DNA of 50,381 nucleotides from Pseudomonadota bacterium. GTDB lineage: Bacteria; Myxococcota_A; UBA9042; GCA-2863065. The stretch spans positions 1 through 50,381 of the forward strand of contig SXOX01000020.1 of the NCBI GenBank assembly GCA_005776585.1. Reading direction: 5' to 3'. Both the position numbers and the translations under genes were made by a program. Positions within the stretch are counted from its first letter, which is position 1, and each line of letters opens with the position of its first letter. A model generated the notes under the pieces. It was not told the DNA's origin and searched no databases. It saw nothing but the letters and a program-made list of their open reading frames with translations. Below, one piece after another: positions 41,394 to 49,900 of this stretch.

Positions 41394-43352
41394 ATGCGTC
41401 GGACAACTTCCAACAATCGCGTGCTGTGGTGGGCCGGTGGAGGCGCTGCGATCCTGCTCGGGGCGGCGCTGATCGTCGTCCTCAGCGGTGGGCCCGTCGA
41501 TGGCGGTCTCGCTCCGATGGACCGGCTGGCTCCGTCGGTCGTCGCCGCGCAGACGAGCCCGCCGCCCAAGGATAGCGACGGGGGATCAGCCGCCCCGACC
41601 CCACGCGCCATCGATGCGTGGGACCTCGCCAGCGGTGGCGTGGGTCGCTATCGGATCGCTGGAGAGCTCTGGATGACCGAGACCGGGGTGCTCACGTCGG
41701 AGGGACGCGTCCGGTTCGAGGGCGACTGGGAGCTCGCCCCTCGCACGGCTGACTCCTCGGACCCGTGGGTCGTCGGCCAGCTCGATCGGCTGAAGGTGAC
41801 CGGGGAGGTCGCGTCATTCGATAAGGGCGCCTTTGGTCGTCTGGGCGAGGAGCAGGGCCCGTATCACGTTGCGCTGCGCCTCGGCTCCTCCGGAGAGGTC
41901 GAAGAGCACCGGTTCAGCCCGAACACCCCGTCGGGCGTCCGCTCCGCGACCGAGATGTTGGTCGTCGGCATGAAGACGGTCCGGGCCCCCGACGACGCGG
42001 CCCTCACCAGCGTCCGCGCCGAGGAGGTGCCCGGAGGGACGATGGACGTGAGCTACGTGAAAGAGGACGAGGTCACACTGGCAAAGCGGTGGGGACAAGG
42101 CCTTCAGTCGGCGCTCGAGCGGACCTCGTGGCAGGCCGGAAGCAGCCTCCTCACCTTCGATGCCCTTGGCTTGACCGCGATGGATTTCACCTGCGTCGTG
42201 AACACCGACGTGACCTGGCACAAGCGGGTCCCTCACCACTTCCAGGTCGGCTTCCGGGCCCAGTCGCAGCGGACGGCCCTCGTCGCTGGGGACTGGGTCA
42301 CCGGGGTGGACCTGAACGCGCTCCTGACCGGCGAGCAGATTGCTGGGAAGACGGAGAAGCCGGAGGCCCTGCCGGCGCCCACGCCACGCGCGTTGGGGGT
42401 GATCCTCGAGGAGGCGGCGGAGGCCACGGTGAAGGGAGAGGCGATCGAGCGATCGAGGCTCTCCATGGAGCTACGCGTGAACGTCTCCGCGAGCCTCCCG
42501 GTCCTCGGCCAGGTGCTAACGATGCTCAAGACGCCCGGCCTTCAGGGCGGCGCGCTCATGACCTTGGTCGAGGGGCTCGCCTACGCGACCTCCGACGCGG
42601 CGAAGATCGCGTATGCCAAGGCCTTGCTGGATCCGAGCTTGCCTCGGCTCGCCCGGTTCTCGCTCGTCGCTGCCGCGGCCACGATCGAAGAACCAACGCC
42701 TCAGGTGCTCGACGCGATCCGCACCTGCGCCAAGGATCCCGCCTGCGACGTCCGGAGCCAGGCCGCGCTCGTGTGGGGCACGATCGCTTCGCTGGAGCTC
42801 GACTCGAACCCATCGCTCGGCGCGTACCTGCGCAACGAGCTGCTGGCAACGGCGGCTCCGTCGCTCCTGACCAACGACGCGACGCCGGATCCCGGACCCG
42901 ACACCGGGCTGTGGATTCGGGCGCTCGGCAACCTCGGCGGGGTCGAGGTTTGGCCGATGGTCGCGCCCTGGCTGTCCAGCAACGACGATCTGGTGCGTGG
43001 CTTCGCGCTGCGCACCTTGCGGTTCGTTCCGGTCGCCGCAGCGAGGCAGGCCTTGGCCGAGGCCATCCGCGAGGAGCCTGACCACCGAAACCGGAGCGAG
43101 GCACTCACCGCCGCGATGTACCAGCCGCGCGCGGCGATGGAGAAGGCCGTCAAGCGCGCGATGCGGGAGGACAGCGACAGCGCGGTGCGGCTCGACGCCG
43201 GCTACCTCGTAGCCCACTGGGGCCTGACGTCGCCGGGACTGTACGCAGAGATCAAGGACGCCGCCCTTCACGAGATCAAGCCCGAGGTCAAAGAGGGCCT
43301 GCTGGGGCTGCTCCCCAAGATCATCAAAGACGACGAGAGCACGAACCCATGA
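41394..43352 (+). CDS. Membrane-anchored HEAT-repeat protein with vitellogenin-like front half
   Basis: The gene encodes 652 residues. The ATG at 41394 has AAGGAGG 7-12 bp upstream. One N-terminal hydrophobic anchor (about residues 8-31: VLWWAGGGAAILLGAALIVVLSG) is followed by a Pro/Ser linker. Residues 65-330 are beta-rich, with GRYRIAGELW, VRFEGDWELAP, SGEVEEHRFSPNTPSGVR (about 166) and EEVPGGTMDVSYVKED (from 210). From about 400 the protein is built of HEAT-like helix pairs (LARFSLVAAAATIEEPTPQ, SQAALVWGTIASLEL, GFALRTLRFVPVAAARQAL). A beta-barrel followed by a helical superhelix, with these motifs in order, resembles the lipid-transfer module of vitellogenin-type proteins. This is an inferred fold, not a proven homology. 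The stop overlaps the next ATG by 4 bp. Confidence 0.85.
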   Translation: MRRTTSNNRVLWWAGGGAAILLGAALIVVLSGGPVDGGLAPMDRLAPSVVAAQTSPPPKDSDGGSAAPTPRAIDAWDLASGGVGRYRIAGELWMTETGVLTSEGRVRFEGDWELAPRTADSSDPWVVGQLDRLKVTGEVASFDKGAFGRLGEEQGPYHVALRLGSSGEVEEHRFSPNTPSGVRSATEMLVVGMKTVRAPDDAALTSVRAEEVPGGTMDVSYVKEDEVTLAKRWGQGLQSALERTSWQAGSSLLTFDALGLTAMDFTCVVNTDVTWHKRVPHHFQVGFRAQSQRTALVAGDWVTGVDLNALLTGEQIAGKTEKPEALPAPTPRALGVILEEAAEATVKGEAIERSRLSMELRVNVSASLPVLGQVLTMLKTPGLQGGALMTLVEGLAYATSDAAKIAYAKALLDPSLPRLARFSLVAAAATIEEPTPQVLDAIRTCAKDPACDVRSQAALVWGTIASLELDSNPSLGAYLRNELLATAAPSLLTNDATPDPGPDTGLWIRALGNLGGVEVWPMVAPWLSSNDDLVRGFALRTLRFVPVAAARQALAEAIREEPDHRNRSEALTAAMYQPRAAMEKAVKRAMREDSDSAVRLDAGYLVAHWGLTSPGLYAEIKDAALHEIKPEVKEGLLGLLPKIIKDDESTNP

Positions 43353-45682
43353 GGCAGTCGAATCCTGACCGCGGCTGGCTCGCCAGCCCGATGTGGCCGG
43401 TGCTCTGGGTGTTGGCGATCACGTCGGGTTGCGCCGGCTCCGGCGAATGCCTCCTGGGCACCCGCTACGATGGGACCCAGTGCGTGCCCACGGCGATCGC
43501 GTCGGTGTGTGGCGCTGGGACCAAAGTCGACCCCAAGACAGGCTCCTGCGTGCCGAGCCCGGACGCCACGACGAGCGACACGCCCTCCGGGGACAGCGCG
43601 GCATCGAACGATGTCGGTAGCCCTGCCGAGGGCCTGGTTGGCACCGACGTCGTCAACCTCGAGGGCCTACTCGGGTGCACGCCGTACTGCCCTCCGACCC
43701 CGTCCTGTGCCAGCGACGGCTGTGGCGGCTTCTGTGGCACGTGCGGCGCCGGCGAGAAATGCGGCGCGCTCGGCGTCTGCGTTCCCGACGCGACCTGCAT
43801 CCCGGAGTGCACCGGACGGGTCTGTGGTACCGACGGGTGCGGAGGAAGCTGCGGCGCATGCACGGACACGAATGCTCCGGTGTGTATCGACGGTGCCTGC
43901 GGCATCCCCTGCGTACCGAACTGCGTGTTCAAGAGCTGCGGCACCGACGCGTGCGGCGGGAGCTGCGGGACGTGCGGCGCCGGCTCGAGCTGCGTCGATG
44001 ACGCGCAGTGCCTCCCCACGGCTTGGAAATGCGCCCCGACGGCCTACGCCACGGGCGACCAATGCGATTGCGGCTGTGGTGCCGCGGATCCCGACTGCGA
44101 CGCGTCCGGCATGGCGCTCTCGGGCTGCATTGCCTTCGAGACGTGCGAGGCAGGACTGTGCGTGTCGACCGTCGCCGCTGGCTGGACGTGCGCCAAGGAA
44201 GCCTACGGCAATGGCGGCCTCTGCGATTGCGGCTGCGGCGCAGCCGATCCCGACTGCGCCGATCCCAATGTGGTCATCATTGGCTGCAGCGCCGGGCAGG
44301 TGTGCAGCGCCGCCGGCGTCTGCGAGCAGTGCGTAGCCTCGTGCAAGGACAAGGTCTGCGGCACCGACGGGTGCGGCGGGAGCTGCGGAGAGTGCAAGCA
44401 GGCACCACAGAGCCCCGAACTGGCGTGCGTGGCCGGCGCCTGCGTCGACGGCTGCCTTCCGAGTCCCGTAGCGTGCGCGACCGCGGTGTGCGGCGACGAT
44501 GGCTGCGGCGGGACGTGCGGGACGTGCCCGACCAACACGGTCTGCAGCGCAGGTACGTGCGTCGTGGCGCCGGGAAAATCGTGCAAAGGACACTGCAAAG
44601 GCACGGCCCCTGGTGGCTGTAGCTGCGCCATCGGCTGTGAGCTGTCCAAGACGTGCTGCCCCGACTACGGCGACGTGTGCCAGTGCGAATCGGCGTGCAT
44701 TGGCAAGGCGTGCGGTCCTGACGGCTGCGGTGGTACCTGCGGCTTCTGTGACCCGAGCTCGGCTTCGCCCTTCTGCGATGGCAAGGGGCAGTGCGGAGCC
44801 ACGTGTGTACCTCTGTGTGCCGGGAAGTCCTGCGGCCCGAACGGCTGCGGCGGCAACTGTGGCACATGCAGCGCCGACGCAACGTGCAACGACTCGGGCG
44901 CCTGCGTCGGCCCCGCGTGGACCTGCGAGCCGGACCTCTATCAGGACGGCGTGACGTGCGACTGCGGCTGCGGCCTGCCCGATCCCGACTGTACCGTGAT
45001 CTCCGACACCTACGGCTGTCCCAAGGGCGTGGGCTGCGACGCGGGGACCGGGCTCTGCAAGATGGCGATCTGCACGTCGACGAAGCAGTGCGCCGTGCCC
45101 AAGTGGTGCATTGGTCACTATGGCGTGGGCGATGGGCACCGGCGTGGCACCTGTCAGGTACCCGACCCGACCACGTTCGGACCGGGGATGCCGTGCGCGT
45201 TCGACACCGACTGCGCGAGCGGAATCTGCGGCGCGGGGGTCTGCCGCGAGGCGTGCGGCAGCGACGCGGACTGCACCAAGGGTGCGATTTGCACCGGGAT
45301 CGCGGTCGTCGATGGGCTCACGGAGGCGCCGCTCGGCGTGGTCACCGTCTGCGAGTCCACGATCCAGCTCGCCGAGCCATGCACCTCGCAGGTGGCTTGC
45401 GGTCCATCCCGGCAGTGCCTTGCCACCATCGACCCGAAGGACTTGGGCGCCGCTTACCGATGTGGCTTGCTGACCGACCCAACCTCGGAAGGCGTCGACT
45501 GTGACGCTTTGGCGCCATGCCCCATCGGCCTCGTCTGTAGCGGTGGACGGTGCATGCGCGCGTGTCCGGCGGGAAACGCCGACTGCCCGGCAAACACGAC
45601 CTGCGGCAAGGCGACGCTGCATGGCGGCAAGACGACGACGGCGAGCGACGATGTGATGGTCGAGGCGTGCGTGCAGAACTGA
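43349..45682 (+). CDS. Cys-rich lipoprotein with CGxDGCGGSCG repeats and a somatomedin-B-like domain
   Basis: The gene encodes 777 residues from an ATG overlapping the previous stop (ATGA). The signal sequence ends in ITSGC (Cys28). After a Ser/Asp/Thr linker come seven copies of CGxDGCGGxCGxC, including CGTDGCGGSCGAC, CGTDACGGSCGTC and CGPNGCGGNCGTC. Three copies of a CDCGCG..DPDC module begin with AWKC, GWTC or AWTC. At Cys412-Cys444 is a complete eight-cysteine somatomedin-B-like pattern. The C-terminal 250 residues are EGF-like in spacing but less repetitive (CNxGAxC, CDALAPCPIGLVC). It is probably a rigid disulfide-stapled surface rod. Translational coupling to the HEAT protein suggests a shared complex. 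Confidence 0.9.
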   Translation: MRQSNPDRGWLASPMWPVLWVLAITSGCAGSGECLLGTRYDGTQCVPTAIASVCGAGTKVDPKTGSCVPSPDATTSDTPSGDSAASNDVGSPAEGLVGTDVVNLEGLLGCTPYCPPTPSCASDGCGGFCGTCGAGEKCGALGVCVPDATCIPECTGRVCGTDGCGGSCGACTDTNAPVCIDGACGIPCVPNCVFKSCGTDACGGSCGTCGAGSSCVDDAQCLPTAWKCAPTAYATGDQCDCGCGAADPDCDASGMALSGCIAFETCEAGLCVSTVAAGWTCAKEAYGNGGLCDCGCGAADPDCADPNVVIIGCSAGQVCSAAGVCEQCVASCKDKVCGTDGCGGSCGECKQAPQSPELACVAGACVDGCLPSPVACATAVCGDDGCGGTCGTCPTNTVCSAGTCVVAPGKSCKGHCKGTAPGGCSCAIGCELSKTCCPDYGDVCQCESACIGKACGPDGCGGTCGFCDPSSASPFCDGKGQCGATCVPLCAGKSCGPNGCGGNCGTCSADATCNDSGACVGPAWTCEPDLYQDGVTCDCGCGLPDPDCTVISDTYGCPKGVGCDAGTGLCKMAICTSTKQCAVPKWCIGHYGVGDGHRRGTCQVPDPTTFGPGMPCAFDTDCASGICGAGVCREACGSDADCTKGAICTGIAVVDGLTEAPLGVVTVCESTIQLAEPCTSQVACGPSRQCLATIDPKDLGAAYRCGLLTDPTSEGVDCDALAPCPIGLVCSGGRCMRACPAGNADCPANTTCGKATLHGGKTTTASDDVMVEACVQN
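44582..44680 (+). other. Somatomedin-B-like cysteine domain (within the 43349-45682 lipoprotein)
   Basis: The pattern is C-x3-C-x7-C-x-C-x3-C-x5-CC-x6-C at residues 412, 416, 424, 426, 430, 436, 437 and 444. In vitronectin somatomedin B the spacing is the same except for nine instead of seven residues in the second gap. The CCPDYGDVC end matches the CCTDY-type end of the family. Confidence 0.75.
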
Positions 45683-45732
45683 GACGTTGCCGCGGGTGGC
45701 GGTAGCGAGACGTGGAGATGGGAGGCAGGGCG

Positions 45733-46866
45733 ATGGACGGACCAGCACGAACGCAACTGAGACGAACTCGGCGATGGGGTGGGCCCGCAGCGGCGTCGCT
45801 TGCCTTGGCCACCCTGGTCGCAGTGGTGGGATGTGGCGAGACCGCGGTCGTGTGCGCCGAGGGAACGAGCCTCGACGCGAAGGGCGTGTGCGTTTCGACG
45901 GAGCTCCTCAAGGCCCGATGCGGCAACGGCACTGTGTGGGACGGAACGGCCTGCATCCTGGCACTCGTCGGACTCGGCGGGGACGCCGCCGCGACCGATT
46001 CGAGCCCGTCGCCCGACGCGGGTTCTCAGCCAGAGACCACGAGCGCGCCCGACTCCGGGCCGTCGCAGGACGTGAGTGCAGCCGTGGACGCCGGTCAGGA
46101 CGCCAGTCCAGACGCACCATGCAGCCCCGCGTGCGCCGGCAAGGAGTGCGGCGACGACGGCTGCGGCGGCTCCTGCGGCGAGTGTCAGTTCGTGTCCAAC
46201 AAACCCATCTGCTCCGAGGGCCTGTGCATCGCCATACCGTCATGTACGCCGGATTGTGCCAACAAGACCTGCGGCGACAACGGCTGCGGCGGCTCGTGCG
46301 GCGGCTGTGGCCCAGTGCAAGCGTGCTTCGCAAACAAGTGCGTAACGATCGAACCGAAGGACAGCTGCGTGGGTCACTGCGGCCTCTCGGCGCCCGGCGG
46401 GTGCCTCTGCAACGACGACTGCGGCGAGGTCGTGGAGTGCTGCGCGGACTTCTTCGCTGCTTGCTATTTCACGTGTACGCCAGAGTGCACCGGCAAGAAT
46501 TGCGGTGACGACGGGTGCGGCGGCTCCTGCGGGAAGTGCGGCGTGGGTCAGGTCTGCGGAGCGGCGGGGACCTGCGGCGACGATCCCTGCCAACCCGATC
46601 CGTGCTCGGGCCATGGCACCTGCGGCAAGGGCGGCTGCTCCTGCAACCTGGGGTACTCGGGCTTGGCGTGCAACGCGTGCATCCCTGGCTATGTCGGCTA
46701 CCCGACCTGTGTGCCGAGCGCCTGTCAGGGCCAGCTCTGCAACACCCATGGCGTGTGCCAGGAGCCTACTGGCGCGTGCAAGTGCGATCCCGGCTTCTCC
46801 GGCGCTACGTGCGACGCCTGCGCTGACGTCAGCCAGTCCTACCCGGCGTGCAAGGCCACCCCATGA
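45733..46866 (+). CDS. Cys-rich lipoprotein with somatomedin-B-like and EGF-like modules
   Basis: The gene encodes 377 residues. The ATG at 45733 has GGAGG 7-8 bp upstream; a GTG at 45712 and an ATG at 45718 in frame are less likely. The lipobox is VVGC with Cys34. A short Asp/Ser/Pro linker (about 90-125) leads to CGDDGCGGSCGEC-type repeats (three copies). Cys212-Cys244 form an eight-cysteine somatomedin-B-like pattern. The C-terminal third is EGF-like (CSGHGTCGKGGCSCNLGY and CNTHGVCQEPTGACKCDPGF). The organisation parallels the preceding, larger lipoprotein and suggests a paralogue. The gap to that gene is 50 bp. Confidence 0.9.
   Translation: MDGPARTQLRRTRRWGGPAAASLALATLVAVVGCGETAVVCAEGTSLDAKGVCVSTELLKARCGNGTVWDGTACILALVGLGGDAAATDSSPSPDAGSQPETTSAPDSGPSQDVSAAVDAGQDASPDAPCSPACAGKECGDDGCGGSCGECQFVSNKPICSEGLCIAIPSCTPDCANKTCGDNGCGGSCGGCGPVQACFANKCVTIEPKDSCVGHCGLSAPGGCLCNDDCGEVVECCADFFAACYFTCTPECTGKNCGDDGCGGSCGKCGVGQVCGAAGTCGDDPCQPDPCSGHGTCGKGGCSCNLGYSGLACNACIPGYVGYPTCVPSACQGQLCNTHGVCQEPTGACKCDPGFSGATCDACADVSQSYPACKATP
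46366..46464 (+). other. Second somatomedin-B-like cysteine domain
   Basis: Identical cysteine spacing to the domain at 44582-44680: C-x3-C-x7-C-x-C-x3-C-x5-CC-x6-C at residues 212-244. The APGGC segment is also shared. The end reads CCADFFAAC, with Phe where the first domain has Tyr. Confidence 0.75.
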
Positions 46867-46952
46867 CCACGAGACGGCACCTCGAATCCGGTGAGAAACC
46901 GCTCGGCAGGCCGAATTTTTATCGCGGCTCTCGCGGCCGCGCGGAGGTTTCG

Positions 46953-49900
46953 ATGCGGGTCACATCACTGATGAGAGTGGTCATCGTGCTCACGCTCCCC
47001 GTGATCAGCTGGTCGCTTCCGAGCTGCACCCCCACGCCGACGACGAATAGCTCGACCGCACACTGTAGCGCAGCGGACGGTCCCAACACGTGCAGCTCTG
47101 AGTTCGCGTGTTATGGGCGGGTCGTGTCGGCGGGCGAGAGCCACGTCTGCGCCATCGTTGGCACTCCACCCGAGGTGCGGTGCTGGGGCGGGAATGCGAA
47201 AGGGCAGCTGGGCAGCGGCGCGGGCAGCCCGGCCGCGGTGAATACGGCGACGACGCTCGATCTCTCCGCCGAGCTCAATGGCCTCGCTCTCGAAGAGATC
47301 GACTCAGCGGGGACCCAGTCGTGCGTTCGCGCGGGGGACAAGCTCGTCTGCTGGGGCCGCGACCGCCTCGGGCATCATGCGATCACGATGCCGTTGACCA
47401 CGGGTGAGGCATTGAACGGGTTGACCGTGGGCGAGAAGCACGCCTGTGTGCGCCGGACGGTCTCGGGTCAGGCCGCCGGCAGCGCGTGGTGCTGGGATGC
47501 GTGGGGGCCGGGGGGCGCAGACGTCGACAGCACCGGCGCCAAGCTCACCCCGCTGGCGGACGTGGTCGAGCTGGCGGCGGGGGCGGGCTTCACCTGCGTC
47601 CGGCGCGGGACCTCGCTTGCCGCAGCCGGCACCGTGCGGTGTTTTGGCCAGAACGACCAGGGGCAGCTTGGCGTCGGTCGCGTTGACAGCGCCACGCATC
47701 CGGCCTGCATGGTCTGGAAGACGTCGAAGGACTACGACGCCGACCTGCGCGCCACCTCGCTGGCGGCCGGTTCGTCCCACGTATGCGCAGTCCAGGGCGG
47801 TACGCCGTACTGCTGGGGCAACGGCGAGTGGGGACAGCTCGGCCGAGGAACCATCGACGGCGGACCGACCGCGATGCAGGTCGACGGCGAATGGAACGAC
47901 GTCGTCGAGCTCTCCGGGGCCGAGAGCACGGTCTGCGCGCGGCGGGGAGCCAGCGTGTCAGGACCTGGGAGCGTGTGGTGTTGGGGACGCGGCCGCAACG
48001 GGGAGTTCGGAGATCTGGGTGGAGCGCAGTGGCTCGACCGCCAGTTCCCTGTTCAGATCGTCGTCGGTACCCAGCCACCGTTCGAGGACGTCGTCGAGCT
48101 CTCCGTTGGCTCGGCGCACGCGTGCGCGCGCCGTGGCCAGACCCGGGATGGGGGGGCGGAGCTCTGGTGCTGGGGCCGGTCCTTCATGGGTGAGCTCCCG
48201 ACCGCCTCGGCGACCGTTCCAGCACGTATCGGCGAGTTCAGCGATGCGGTCGAGGTCTCTGCCGGAACCACCGCGACCTGCTTCCGTCGCGGGACTGGCC
48301 GCGACGCGGCCGCTCAGGTGTGGTGCGCCGGATCGAACGAGGACGGCCAGCTCGGCGTCGGGGGCGTTGACACGCTGCCTCACGGTCCGACGAAGGTGGA
48401 GACCATCTCCGACGCGCTGGAGGTCGACGCCGGGCACCGATTTGCGTGTGCGCGGCGCCAGAACAAGGAGGTTTGGTGTTGGGGCTTCAACGGCGACATG
48501 CAGCTGGGCAGCAACGGTGGCACCGTCGTTGGCACGCCGGGCCGCGTCACTGGGCTCTCGGACGTGGCGCAGGTCGCACTTGGGTCGACCCACGCCTGCG
48601 CGCGAAAGACCGACGGCACGGTCTGGTGCTGGGGAACGTCCCGAGGGGGCCTCGGTGACGGCAAGACCACGGCCAGCAGTACGCCGGTCCAGGTGGTGGA
48701 TCCAGCGACCAAAGCGGCCCTGAACAACGCCGTCGACCTGAGCCTTGGCTTGAACTTCAGTTGCGCACGGGTCCAGCAAGGCCAGGAGTTCCGCGTGCGC
48801 TGCTGGGGCGCCAACGACGGGGGACAGACGGGTCTTGCGGCCAGCCCGAGCGCGCCCCCCGCGGCTCCCGTGCGTGCGTGTCCGCCCGAGCGAGAGGTGT
48901 GCGGAAGCGGGTGCGTGCTCCGCCTGGGAAACAAGAGCCCCGGGGTGCCGAACGAGGACGCCAACTGCGGCAAGTGCGGCAATGCGTGTGCGACCGGCCA
49001 GCGCTGTTGGGAGGGCGAATGCTGCACGGCCGAGACCTGCAAGCTCACGTGCCAAGATGGTGACCTGGGCCCGTCGACCACCGACGTCGTCGAGATCGCG
49101 GCGGGCTCGGACTTCGTCTGTGCGCGGCGTGGCACCAAGCGCGACGCCGGCGGAACCGTCGAGTGCTGGGGCAACAGCGCCGATGGGCGATTGGGCCGAC
49201 CCGTCCAAGTTCAGGCCGAAGCGGCCGTGCCCAAGCCGGTCCAGGACCTGGACAACGTCATTCAGCTCGCCCTCGGGAAGGCACACGCGTGCGCACGCAA
49301 GGCCGACAAGACCATGTGGTGCTGGGGCGCCAACGCGGACGGTCAGCTCGGCAATGGCCGCAAGGAGGCGTCTGCGTTTCCCGTCCAGGTGCTCGATCCC
49401 GATGCGTCCAATCCCACGCGCCCCTTGACCGGCGTCGAGGACATGACGGCGGGCGGCGGCTTCAGCTGCGCCCGCATGGGCGATGGCCGGATCCGGTGCT
49501 TTGGTGCCAATGACCAGGGCCAGCTCGGCGATCACTCGAACACCCCGCGCACCACGCCGTCGGAGGCCTCGCGCTGCTGTACCGCCGGGCAGGAGGCCTG
49601 CACGTCCGGCTGCGTGGACCTCAAGACGGACGTGAACAACTGCGGAACGTGCGGCAACCAGTGCGGTGCAGCGTCCTTGTGCAAGGAGGGCGAGTGTACC
49701 GCGTGCGGCGCGCCCAATACGGTGTGCGGGACGGCCTGCGTGGATACGAGCAAGAGCACCGACCACTGCGGAACGTGCAACAACGCGTGTCCGGCAGGAG
49801 CTCACTGCCTGCTCGGGAAGTGTCGTGTGCCCACGGAGTGCCACACGTGTGTGGCGGCCAAGTGCGTCACGTCAGCGCAGGCGTGCGGCGCAGACACCAC

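Noticed and set aside
43667..45748. Minus-strand open frame of 693 codons over the Cys-rich lipoprotein
   Set aside because: Ala/Arg-rich shadow of the Cys-rich repeats, no start context or motifs.
47958..49844. Minus-strand open frame of 628 codons over the RCC1 protein
   Set aside because: The plus frame runs unbroken from 46953 to the window end with RCC1 and Cys motifs; the antisense is a shadow.
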